DNA from: Verrucomicrobiota bacterium
GTDB taxonomy: Bacteria > Verrucomicrobiota > Verrucomicrobiia > Chthoniobacterales > JAFAMB01
Assembly (NCBI GenBank): GCA_019241095.1
Contig: JAFAXJ010000566.1
Span: 1-9,826 of the forward strand
DNA: 9,826 nt
Reading direction: 5' to 3'
Positions within the stretch are counted from its first letter, which is position 1. Each line of letters begins with the position of its first letter. Below are positions 1 through 6,052 of the stretch, piece by piece. The notes beneath the pieces were generated by a model. The model was not told the origin of the DNA and did no database searches. It saw only the letters and a program-made list of their open reading frames with translations. Both the position numbers and the translations under genes were made by a program.

Positions 1-58
1 CATCGTACCTATTCGTTTTAAAATCAGCTGTCGTGAGAGCACGGGCTTGGTCAAAATC
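1..58 (-). pseudogene. norZ: qNor continuation in a shifted frame, running off the window
   Basis: Read on the minus strand from the GAT codon at 56-58, this stretch encodes DFDQARALTTADFKTNRYD up to the window edge. The ending LKTNRYD/FKTNRYD is a recognisable qNor element that normally follows the YLHR segment of the upstream fragment by a few tens of residues. The spacing fits if one base is removed between the CTT codon (60-62) and GAT. Dropping one G of the GG pair at 58-59 would join the two frames as HL-DFDQ. The downstream part therefore still looks like conserved coding sequence, which means either a very recent mutation or a base-call or assembly error. The rest of the gene lies outside the window. 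Confidence 0.72.
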
Positions 59-395
59 CAAGATGCTTATAGAAGTCGTCAGTTAACGAAGCAGCACGAT
101 GCAAGTAATCCGCGGTATAATCGGGCCCGAGATATGCCCCGTGCCCAAAGATGGATCCATATTCCATCAGGCCGTTACGCGAAAAAGTCCCTAGTCCTGC
201 GATGATGGCGTCCCGCGTGAAGAGCACTAGCCCGTCCGGATCGGTCACCTTTGCAATGATTGGGGGTTGTCCAGTATAAGTGTTGTAAGCAAGAATTCGC
301 AGTGCTGAAAACCCGAACAGGGTGACTAGGAAGACTGCTTGAATCCAACCTTGGTTAAGAGGAAGCCGCGCTTCGTTTTGATCGTCTCCATACAT
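51..395 (-). CDS. norZ: Quinol-dependent nitric oxide reductase (qNor), N-terminal fragment ending at a frameshift
   Basis: The 114 residues match the start of the single-chain quinol-dependent NO reductase (qNor, NorZ, often annotated norB), an inner-membrane enzyme that reduces 2 NO to N2O with electrons from quinol. There is one membrane helix at about residues 17-37. The qNor N-terminal extension follows: VTDPDGLVLFTRD, then RNGLMEYGSIFGHGAYLG, then DYTADYLHRAA, a block characteristic of qNor. Full-length members have about 750 residues, so only the N-terminus is in the window. The frame stops at TGA (51-53), where the family continues, and the matching sequence resumes one frame over (separate entry). 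The ATG at 393-395 is supported by AAGGAG at 403-408, seven bases upstream. An FNR-type box lies further upstream. Family assignment is firm. Whether the gene is broken or the base is a sequencing error is open. Confidence 0.88.
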   Translation of the reverse strand: MYGDDQNEARLPLNQGWIQAVFLVTLFGFSALRILAYNTYTGQPPIIAKVTDPDGLVLFTRDAIIAGLGTFSRNGLMEYGSIFGHGAYLGPDYTADYLHRAASLTDDFYKHLGF

Positions 396-402
396 TCGGT
401 AA

Positions 403-408
403 CTCCTT
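403..408 (-). promoter_or_regulatory. Ribosome binding site of qNor
   Basis: AAGGAG on the minus strand, seven bases before the ATG at 393-395. It is the clearest Shine-Dalgarno sequence in the window and settles the qNor start. Most other genes here lack such a site. Confidence 0.75.
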
Positions 409-474
409 GGCGGGATCTCTCACCGAACCCGGCGGTATGCCTCAACGACTAACATAGCCGATTGCAGTTCGTCT

Positions 475-488
475 TTGATCTGGATCAA
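475..488 (-). promoter_or_regulatory. FNR/DNR/NnrR-type operator upstream of qNor
   Basis: TTGAT-CTGG-ATCAA is a perfect inverted repeat equal to the consensus of the CRP/FNR family (FNR, ANR, DNR, NnrR). Its centre is about 86 bases upstream of the qNor start codon. The next possible promoter-proximal gene on the other side is absent, because the tRNA beyond it is transcribed towards the box. The site most likely activates qNor. On the minus strand TATGTT (451-456) is a possible -10 element. Its spacing from the box is a few bases shorter than the classic class II arrangement (centre at -41.5), so the transcription start is not fixed. FNR-family control by low oxygen or NO is known for NO reductase genes and is inferred here from the site alone. 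Confidence 0.75.
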
Positions 489-718
489 AATTATACAAAT
501 TGGCTTAGTCAAAGGGTTCTCTCGCCGGCGAAAATTGGATTTGATCATCTGGACTAGACGGACGCAAACTGGACATTTTGCAGGTAGGGCTATGCGACAA
601 AGGACTCGGCCTTGGCTAAATGAGAATCGCGGAAAAGGGCGATATCGGAAACGAGCAAACACAGAACGCTAAGGCTGGGGACGGAAACTGATCCCGTTGC
701 TTATGGATCCGAAAATGA

Positions 719-803
719 CGGAGGGAGTGGGATTCGAACCCACGGATCCTTGCGGATCTCCGGTTTTCAAGACCGGCGCGATCGACCACTCTGCCATCCC
801 TCC
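719..803 (-). tRNA. tRNA-Ser (anticodon UGA)
   Basis: The minus strand folds as a class II tRNA. The 7-bp acceptor stem pairs GGAGGGA (797-803) with TCCCTCC (720-726), with G as discriminator base at 719. The anticodon arm CCGGT-CTTGAAA-ACCGG carries UGA in the loop and reads UCN serine codons. A long variable arm (GATCC-GCAA-GGATC) follows, then the TΨC arm GTGGG-TTCGAAT-CCCAC. The large variable arm and G73 are the identity features of tRNA-Ser. The 3' CCA is not encoded and must be added by the nucleotidyltransferase. Length is 85 bases. Confidence 0.96.
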
Positions 804-820
804 CATTCTCCAGACGGGCC

Positions 821-849
821 AACTAAAATCTGGGCCGCTACAAAGTCAA
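821..849 (-). promoter_or_regulatory. Possible sigma-70 promoter of tRNA-Ser
   Basis: On the minus strand TTGACT (844-849) is a good -35 hexamer. It is followed at exactly 17 bases by TTAGTT (821-826), a poor -10. The start would fall in the GC-rich GGCCCG stretch, leaving a 5' leader of roughly ten bases before the mature tRNA end at 803. A GC-rich discriminator is typical of stringently controlled stable-RNA promoters. The weak -10 keeps this tentative. Confidence 0.35.
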
Positions 850-883
850 CGCCAACCGAACACAATGACCCGCCTAGAAAAGT

Positions 884-978
884 GCGGTCTTATTGATCGA
901 TGCATAGACCGCGGACCTCGATCGAATCGGCAAGGAAACCGATCCTTGTCCTTCTATTCAAGTTCGGCTTAACCGAAC
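884..978. repeat. Cluster of three short inverted repeats
   Basis: Three perfect small inverted repeats follow each other between tRNA-Ser and the 3' end of the NTF2-like gene. They are GCGGTCT/AGACCGC (884-890 and 906-912, 15-base loop), CAAGGA/TCCTTG (931-936 and 943-948, 6-base loop) and GTTCGG/CCGAAC (962-967 and 973-978, 5-base loop). The last begins 14 bases beyond the stop codon of the minus-strand gene and could act as its transcription terminator. No proper T-run follows it on either strand, so a rho-independent terminator is not demonstrated. The rest of 804-991 holds only the tRNA promoter candidate. Confidence 0.4.
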
Positions 979-991
979 AGGACGCCCGGCC

Positions 992-1723
992 TTATTGCGC
1001 CTTTTCCTCCTTAACCAATATCACTCTCGGTTGCTCCAAAACTCTGTCGAAGACAATGAAAGTATCCTTTTCGCCAGTTTTATGTTCGGAACCGTTTGAG
1101 ACCTCAAAAGTATAATGCACAATAATCGCCCCAACGTCCTTTTGAGCATCATAACGGGTCCGCGTTATTTTTGATACGGCATAATGCCTTATCGGCCACT
1201 TCTTCCGTAGCCGAGCGAGATCAGCGCGAATCTCATCATAGTCTTTTATACCGTCGTCATAGTAATCAACACGATCCGCATAAAGAGCCATCTCTCGATC
1301 CAGAGATGGTGAACTGCCAGAAAGAATATATTCGGTTGCTGCTGCACGAAGTTGGCGGTCAGCAGTCTCGTTCGGATCGGCCTGAAGTGTGTTTGGTTGA
1401 GAAGATTGTGACTGATTTGCAGGCCCTTCGCTCACAGCTTCGGTATCGTTGCTGCCAATTACCGGTTCAGAAAAATCGTCTCTGCTTCCGACAGCATTTT
1501 CCGGATCCGCCTCCTGGTTCTCAGCAACGGAGATAGCCTTTTCGCATCTGCTGCTGTCATCCAGGATTGGTACATCGCCCGGAACGCTTGGTACCGATGC
1601 AACAATATTGGATTGATCGAAAATGAACTCTGTTTTTGTGAAAACAGGATCTGGGCCCGTTGCAATAAGGATGAGAACTAGCAGCCTAATGTCCATCGAA
1701 GTCAGGAATAGAGTCAACTTCAT
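992..1723 (-). CDS. Hypothetical exported or membrane-anchored protein with NTF2-like (SnoaL-type) C-terminal domain
   Basis: With the ATG at 1721-1723 the product has 243 residues. An N-terminal hydrophobic stretch at about 11-23 (signal peptide or anchor) is followed by a low-complexity linker, about 45-125. The linker is rich in D, E, S, N and Q, and probably disordered. The compact domain at about 123-240 contains LYADRVDYYDDGIKDYDEI, then RKKWPIRHY, then strand-rich VGAIIVHYTFEVSN and DTFIVFDR. This pattern resembles NTF2-like/SnoaL domains found in secreted proteins of Verrucomicrobiota and Proteobacteria. No catalytic residues can be assigned, and the biochemical role is unknown. The frame stays open upstream to a TTG at 1942 (316 residues), but the added 73 residues are basic, not hydrophobic, and would bury the signal sequence, so I prefer 1723. 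No good Shine-Dalgarno site precedes any of the candidate starts. It is transcribed divergently from the flavin monooxygenase gene. Confidence 0.68.
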   Translation of the reverse strand: MKLTLFLTSMDIRLLVLILIATGPDPVFTKTEFIFDQSNIVASVPSVPGDVPILDDSSRCEKAISVAENQEADPENAVGSRDDFSEPVIGSNDTEAVSEGPANQSQSSQPNTLQADPNETADRQLRAAATEYILSGSSPSLDREMALYADRVDYYDDGIKDYDEIRADLARLRKKWPIRHYAVSKITRTRYDAQKDVGAIIVHYTFEVSNGSEHKTGEKDTFIVFDRVLEQPRVILVKEEKAQ

Positions 1724-2017
1724 AGGTGTGGACTCTATCAAGCAATACAGTGACTCTGAGCATATTCGATCAAGCTGCCGTTTCCGCGCTCGTGTAATTT
1801 GGCTTGCATATCGGTTTGGGAGGTCTCGCGCAGTACGAAAAGACCTATGACCATCAATAGCGATTGCTTCCGAAAATCTGATCTGTCGATTGTCGAACAT
1901 GTTTTTTGATGAGAACCGCCAAAGGGAGTGGTTGTCCAACAATCGTTTTGCGTTTCGGGACGGCCTGCGCGAGTCGTCTTTATCGATGCGGTAGACGGAA
2001 AAGCACCTCTATAGAAA
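1724..2017. other. Divergent intergenic region between NTF2-like gene and flavin monooxygenase
   Basis: These 294 bases should carry the promoters of both divergent genes. On the minus strand a TTGATC/TATTGC pair exists upstream of 1723, but its spacing of 20 bases is too long to trust. On the plus strand no -35/-10 pair stood out. An open minus-strand extension of the NTF2-like gene (to a TTG at 1942) crosses most of this region and is judged non-coding. Confidence 0.35.
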
Positions 2018-3118
2018 ATGACAATCCAAAAGTTTAAGCCCGGCTACGTACAAAGATCATTGGAGGAAAAAGCGCAAATTTCCGAAGATGGGTTTCCGAT
2101 TTCGGTTTTGGATCTTTCACCAATTTCGTCGGGCGTACCTGAATCTCAGGCATTATACAACTCGATAAGTTTAGCTCAATTCGTAGACCGACTCGGTTAC
2201 CGCCGCTATTGGGTCGCAGAACATCACAGTATCCCTAGCGTGGCAAGCTCGGCACCTGAAATGCTAATAGCTCATGCGGCGATGTTGACCTCGAGAATCC
2301 GCGTGGGCTCAGGCGGGATCATGCTTCCGAATCACGCTCCTTTACGCATTGCCGAATCGTTCAAAGTTTTGGAAGCTTTACATCCGGGCCGAATCGATCT
2401 CGGCGTAGGAAGGGCGCCCGGATCCAATCCAATCACTGCGCTAGCAATGCGAAGATCGAAAGAGCGGCTCGAATCGGACCACTTTCCGGAAGAGCTGGCG
2501 GAACTGATAGGTCTTGCGAGCGGCAGACTGCCGCAGGATCATCCTTTCGCCACGGTACGAGCAATCCCAACAGACGTGCCCCTGCCGCCGATCTGGATTC
2601 TAGGCTCAACTCGGGATGGAGCGCTCATTGCGGCAGAGTTCGGACTTGGCTTCGCATTTGCGCACCATATCAATCCCCATGAAGCCCAGATTGCGACTGA
2701 GACGTATTGCACCCATTTTCGAGCTTCTGCCTGGCTAGATCGACCCAGAATCATTGTAGCCGCTTCGGTGATCTGTGCTGACACGAATACCGAAGCCGAA
2801 CGACTGGCGAAAACAGTCGAACTGGCCTGGGTGCGTTTACGAACTGGGAAACCTGCTCCGCTCTCAAGCCCTGAAGAGGCTGCTGAGTACAGTTACAACG
2901 CTTGGGAACTTGAACTCGCGCGCGCTTCTCGGGCAGTTTACTTTGTCGGCGATCCCACGAACATCAGTGAACGGTTGCTGCATCTCGCAGCTCAAGCGCA
3001 CGCTGATGAGATAATGGTTACAACGAACATCTTTGGACATGCTGAAAGGCTACGATCGTATGAATTGCTTGCTGAAGCTTTTCACCTCGTCCCGGAGCCC
3101 GCGATTGCGGGCCATTAA
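2018..3118 (+). CDS. Luciferase-like flavin-dependent monooxygenase (YhbW/MsnO8 type)
   Basis: This 366-residue protein belongs to the bacterial luciferase-like monooxygenase (LLM) superfamily, cytoplasmic TIM-barrel enzymes that use reduced FMN and O2. Diagnostic segments are FPISVLDLSPIS (26-37), YRRYWVAEHH (61-70), SSAPEMLIAHAAMLTSRIRV (77-96), GSGGIMLPNHAPL (97-109) and GRIDLGVGRAPGS (124-136). These are the hallmarks of the YhbW/MsnO8 subgroup, whose physiological substrate is generally unknown. The protein is about 25 residues longer at the N-terminus than usual, because the barrel begins only at residue 26. No in-frame ATG lies between the first codon and residue 82, so the extension is retained. 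No clear Shine-Dalgarno site precedes the ATG. It stands alone, divergent from the NTF2-like gene. The family is firm and the substrate unknown. Confidence 0.9.
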   Translation: MTIQKFKPGYVQRSLEEKAQISEDGFPISVLDLSPISSGVPESQALYNSISLAQFVDRLGYRRYWVAEHHSIPSVASSAPEMLIAHAAMLTSRIRVGSGGIMLPNHAPLRIAESFKVLEALHPGRIDLGVGRAPGSNPITALAMRRSKERLESDHFPEELAELIGLASGRLPQDHPFATVRAIPTDVPLPPIWILGSTRDGALIAAEFGLGFAFAHHINPHEAQIATETYCTHFRASAWLDRPRIIVAASVICADTNTEAERLAKTVELAWVRLRTGKPAPLSSPEEAAEYSYNAWELELARASRAVYFVGDPTNISERLLHLAAQAHADEIMVTTNIFGHAERLRSYELLAEAFHLVPEPAIAGH

Positions 3119-3161
3119 AGGGTTTAGTTAAGCAACTCGAGTGAAGTTCGCCGTGCGCATA

Positions 3162-3183
3162 AAAACCCCCATAAAAGGGTTTT
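3162..3183. terminator. Probable bidirectional terminator between convergent genes
   Basis: AAAACCC (3162-3168) pairs with GGGTTTT (3177-3183) around an 8-base loop, giving a hairpin with an A-tract on one side and a T-tract on the other. It lies 43 bases after the stop of the plus-strand monooxygenase and 39 bases beyond the stop of the minus-strand oxidoreductase, where a shared terminator is expected. The short GC core and T-tracts that are partly inside the stem make it modest in strength. Confidence 0.5.
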
Positions 3184-3222
3184 GTGACCTGATCAGCTGC
3201 GCCCTTTTCAAATCCAATATTT

Positions 3223-4383
3223 CTAGCCGAAAGACTTGCTGAAGTCGTCCCTGGGCGCGACAACTGTTGTTTTTTGCTTTGTCGAGTTCGCGATGCGTTC
3301 CTTCAGCCTCTGACTGTAGTGTTGGGCATCCATCGGCAGGCTTATTGGCTTACTTTCCCATGTCGACAACAAGCAAGCGTTAGCCAACTCGAGCGAATAC
3401 AAGCCTTCTCGCGCCGGCGCGATCAGAGCAGTACCTTCCAAGATGGCCGCGACAAAATTTTCTAGAATTCCTTGATGTTGCGGCCCATGCCCACTTACGG
3501 GTAATTCGATGTTCCAAACAGAAGGTTTACCGAAACGTTCGGATGTCGTGCGAGAAAATTCATCCATTGGCACTTCGTTTCGAATGAAAGTGAAACGATC
3601 GTTCTCTATGGTGACGCGTCCTGAATCGGCTATCACTTCTAAACGGTTGCTACCGGGCGCTTCTCCGGTTGACGCTATGAAAATAGCCGTCATTCCGGAA
3701 GCATGTTGAAAATAGGCGATCACATCGTCTTCTACCTCAATATCGTGGTACCTTCCAAAACGGCAAAACGCTTGGACCAGGTTTGGCATGCCGAAAATCC
3801 ATTGGTAGAGGTCGAGATTATGAGGACACTGATTAAGAAGAACTCCCCCTCCTTCGCCGGCCCAAGTTGCTCTCCACTCACTCGAGCGATAATACGCTTC
3901 GCTTCTAAACCAGTCAGTGATCGTCCATTGCACGCGCCGAACGGTCCCCAGTTGGCCAGAGTGAACGAGTTGATGGAGTTTAATGAAATATGGGTCAGTC
4001 CGCTGATTGAATACTGCAGCAAATACTTGATCGGGATTCTGATGGGCTGCAATCAATTGTTCAGCATCCTCCTTGTGCGCGGAGATCGGTTTTTCTACCA
4101 GAACATGCAGGTTTCGTTGAAGTGCTTGTATGCCGATCCTTGTATGAGAAAAATGAGGGGTGGCTATCAGCACAGCGTCGACTTTTCCCGAATCAAACAT
4201 TTGTTCTGAAGATAAAAACCCGGAAGGATAGTTCTTGATCCTTTCAGGATTGAGATCGCAAACAGCCGCTAAGTCGCAGTTGGGAATTGTGTCATTGCAG
4301 AGCAGATTGGTATGAAAGCCACCCATCGTGCCCACACCAACCAGCCCCAAGCGAACTTTTCGCGCACTTACATGTGCAGTCAT
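3223..4383 (-). CDS. Gfo/Idh/MocA family NAD(P)-dependent oxidoreductase
   Basis: With the ATG at 4381-4383 the product has 386 residues. The Rossmann domain begins at VRLGLVGVGTMGG (10-22, dinucleotide-binding G16-x-G18-x-x-G21). VDAVLIATP (68-76) and the family motif VEKPIS with E97-K98-P99 follow, K98 being the usual catalytic lysine. The C-terminal Gfo/Idh/MocA domain shows WAGEGGGVLLNQCPHNLDLY (174-193), where H188 and the NLD segment occupy the substrate site. Members oxidise or epimerise sugars, inositols and related polyols, but the substrate cannot be read from the sequence. An in-frame TTG at 4446 would add 21 residues and overlap the upstream gene. The ATG places the Rossmann fold at the usual distance from the N-terminus. 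It follows the L,D-transpeptidase gene by 55 bases on the same strand, so co-transcription is likely. Confidence 0.9.
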   Translation of the reverse strand: MTAHVSARKVRLGLVGVGTMGGFHTNLLCNDTIPNCDLAAVCDLNPERIKNYPSGFLSSEQMFDSGKVDAVLIATPHFSHTRIGIQALQRNLHVLVEKPISAHKEDAEQLIAAHQNPDQVFAAVFNQRTDPYFIKLHQLVHSGQLGTVRRVQWTITDWFRSEAYYRSSEWRATWAGEGGGVLLNQCPHNLDLYQWIFGMPNLVQAFCRFGRYHDIEVEDDVIAYFQHASGMTAIFIASTGEAPGSNRLEVIADSGRVTIENDRFTFIRNEVPMDEFSRTTSERFGKPSVWNIELPVSGHGPQHQGILENFVAAILEGTALIAPAREGLYSLELANACLLSTWESKPISLPMDAQHYSQRLKERIANSTKQKTTVVAPRDDFSKSFG

Positions 4384-4438
4384 AAAGACCGTTCGCGCAA
4401 CTGCATCTACATAGTCGCAAACTGTTGAGGGTTTCCAA

Positions 4439-5200
4439 TTATTCAATCAAAACCAGAGTACCAATCGGCGTATTCTCGTATACCGTTTTAGCCACGGATG
4501 CCTTCCCAATGCGGATACAACCGTGACTGGCAGGCCGGCCGGGATTGACCCCTTGATGAATGCCATACTCGCCGAAAGAAAGCCGCAGGAAATATGGCAT
4601 TGGGACTTTGTAAAGCGACGATCTCCGGACTCTCTCCTTGTCTGTCACTAGATAATGCCCCTTTGGAGTATCAAAGCCAGGTCGGCCAGTAGAAATTCTG
4701 CCCTCCACCAATGATACTCCGTCCCGGAAAAGAAAAACTCTTTGCGATGACAGGCTGATTCGGATTGAATAATGCGTTGCCGCCGGGTCCGAATCGAACA
4801 GGAGTTGTGCGAGTTCCGGATCAGCAATGTGGGCAGCATACTGAGCGGGAACCCAGCCCCACTTTGAAGGCAAATAACGCTTGGCGCCAAAACTAAGCAA
4901 TAACTTGCAAGCCTCCGCATTGTCCATTGCGGCAGCTAAAATCAGGGGAGTAGCTTTGGTCTCCTCAGCAAAATAATGGGCCAAACGAGGCTTGATTGCT
5001 CCCAAAGTGATAAGCCGCTCAGGACCAATTTGCACCGTTTGGTCCGGATCCGCCCCTCCGGCAAGAGCTTCCTGAATGAGAGTTAAATTCCCGGTTAATA
5101 CGCCCTCTTCAAGTTGGCCGTGACGACGATCTGCTATTTGCAACAAATCGGAAGTCAAACCGCTGAGAAGCAAATAAAGAACAAGCAAATCAGTGAGCAT
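4439..5200 (-). CDS. L,D-transpeptidase (YkuD domain) with N-terminal ankyrin repeats
   Basis: The product has 253 residues. A hydrophobic N-terminus (about 3-17) suggests export. Ankyrin-like helices follow: GVLTGNLTLIQEALAGGADP (33-52), TPLILAAAMDNAEACKLLLS (84-103) and a degenerate unit at about 116-136. The YkuD domain (about 143-252) shows RISTGRPGFDTPKGHYLV (168-185), YGIHQG with H215, and the active-site motif PASHGCIRIG with H226 and nucleophile C228. YkuD enzymes form 3-3 peptidoglycan cross-links or attach proteins to the wall in the periplasm. All key residues are present, so an active enzyme is expected. The ankyrin part may bind a partner protein, which is an inference. The ATG at 5198-5200 has no clear Shine-Dalgarno site. 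The gene is upstream of, and probably co-transcribed with, the Gfo/Idh/MocA gene, and divergent from the sulfotransferase. Confidence 0.9.
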   Translation of the reverse strand: MLTDLLVLYLLLSGLTSDLLQIADRRHGQLEEGVLTGNLTLIQEALAGGADPDQTVQIGPERLITLGAIKPRLAHYFAEETKATPLILAAAMDNAEACKLLLSFGAKRYLPSKWGWVPAQYAAHIADPELAQLLFDSDPAATHYSIRISLSSQRVFLFRDGVSLVEGRISTGRPGFDTPKGHYLVTDKERVRRSSLYKVPMPYFLRLSFGEYGIHQGVNPGRPASHGCIRIGKASVAKTVYENTPIGTLVLIE

Positions 5201-5356
5201 AATAAGTTAATTAATTCTTACGAAGACTCACATCTTAGATACTTTCCAATCGCCAGAGCTGTGTACTTAGACCACTGACTAAGTCGCATAGACAATCGAG
5301 CAAACAATTATCACGAAAAGTTGGGAAAACAATAATTAGACACACAGGTTTGAATT

Positions 5357-6052
5357 ATGAGGATCAGCACGGAATTACGAACATTAGGACCATCTACTCA
5401 GGTTACGTCTACTAACCAACCCGCAAATAGAGTTCAATCCCAAAAGATGTTTGGTCTTGGCCTGAGTAGAACTGGAACCACAAGTCTAAACACAGCTTTG
5501 GAAATTCTAGGTTTCAGTAGTTGTCATTTCCCGGCTGATCCAATCACTCAGATTCAAGTACGAAAGTTTTTGGAATCGGGCAAAGGCAGCTTACGCCTTT
5601 CTCTGCTCGAGACACTTGATTCCCTCACGGACACGCCGGTCTGCTGCATTTTCAAAGGTCTCGATGCGGCCTATCCACGAAGCAAATTCATCCTTACGCT
5701 CAGAGATAAGGAGCCATGGCTGGACTCGTGCGAAAGATACTGGCACGAAGTCAGCATTCCATCTTTCACAGAAAATCCCATGCAACATGCCTATGCGCGA
5801 GCAATCAACCGGCATCTGTACGGCGTCGAGCATTTCTACAGTCGAAATTTTTCGCGCACGTTCGAGCGCTATCACCGAAATGTGGACGACTACTTTGCTA
5901 GGAGGCCAGGGCAGCTTCTAAAGTTGAGAATTTGTCACGGTGAAGGCTGGCAAAAGCTCTGCAGCTTCCTTGGTGCGCCTGTGCCGGATGTCCCTTTTCC
6001 TAAACAAAATGGACAAGGAACGGCCAAGAACAATTTGTATCCTGCCAGCTAA
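5357..6052 (+). CDS. Sulfotransferase-family protein (P-loop fold, Sulfotransfer_4-like)
   Basis: The product has 231 residues. MFGLGLSRTGTTSLNTALEI (31-50) contains the 5'-phosphosulfate-binding loop, with the strand-loop-helix motif SRTGTTSL (37-44). KFILTLRDKEPWLDS (110-124) corresponds to the 3'-phosphate-binding region, with R116. The C-terminal GEGWQKLCSFLGAPVPDVPF (196-215) is typical of this subgroup (W..LC.FLG.PVP..PFP). Such enzymes are presumed to move sulfate from PAPS to a small molecule or glycan, and the acceptor is unknown. The first 30 residues carry no family pattern, so M31 (ATG at 5447) could be an alternative start. Neither start has a convincing Shine-Dalgarno site. The gene is alone on this strand. 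Its upstream region (5201-5356) is AT-rich and shared with the divergent L,D-transpeptidase gene, but I could not fix a promoter. Confidence 0.83.
   Translation: MRISTELRTLGPSTQVTSTNQPANRVQSQKMFGLGLSRTGTTSLNTALEILGFSSCHFPADPITQIQVRKFLESGKGSLRLSLLETLDSLTDTPVCCIFKGLDAAYPRSKFILTLRDKEPWLDSCERYWHEVSIPSFTENPMQHAYARAINRHLYGVEHFYSRNFSRTFERYHRNVDDYFARRPGQLLKLRICHGEGWQKLCSFLGAPVPDVPFPKQNGQGTAKNNLYPAS

Larger units (their letters stand above)
396..718. other. Intergenic region between qNor and tRNA-Ser
   Basis: These 323 bases hold the qNor leader, its Shine-Dalgarno site and the FNR-type box. Beyond the box, about 490-718, only short open frames on both strands are visible. They have no start signals, no recognisable domains and no hydrophobic pattern, and I do not accept any of them as a gene. 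A short GC palindrome, TCGCCGGCGA, lies near 521-532. No convincing rho-independent terminator for the tRNA was seen downstream of it (below 719). Confidence 0.5.

Noticed and set aside
51..62. Programmed ribosomal frameshift in qNor
   Set aside because: GGATTTTGA is not a standard slippery heptamer, no stimulatory structure was seen, and qNor is not known to use recoding. Mutation or sequencing error is simpler.
697..972. Plus-strand open frame across the tRNA gene
   Set aside because: It is the antisense of tRNA-Ser plus the inverted-repeat region and has no protein family pattern.
1724..1942. Extension of the NTF2-like gene to a TTG start (316 residues)
   Set aside because: The added 73 residues are basic and lack family pattern. 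They would place the hydrophobic signal in the middle of the protein, and TTG without a Shine-Dalgarno site is a poor start.
3703..4209. 168-residue plus-strand open frame inside the Gfo/Idh/MocA gene
   Set aside because: It lies antisense to clearly conserved coding sequence and has no recognisable domain or start signal.
4384..4446. TTG start for the Gfo/Idh/MocA gene overlapping the L,D-transpeptidase stop
   Set aside because: It adds 21 residues before a Rossmann fold that already has a normal N-terminus from the ATG at 4383, and no ribosome binding site supports the TTG.
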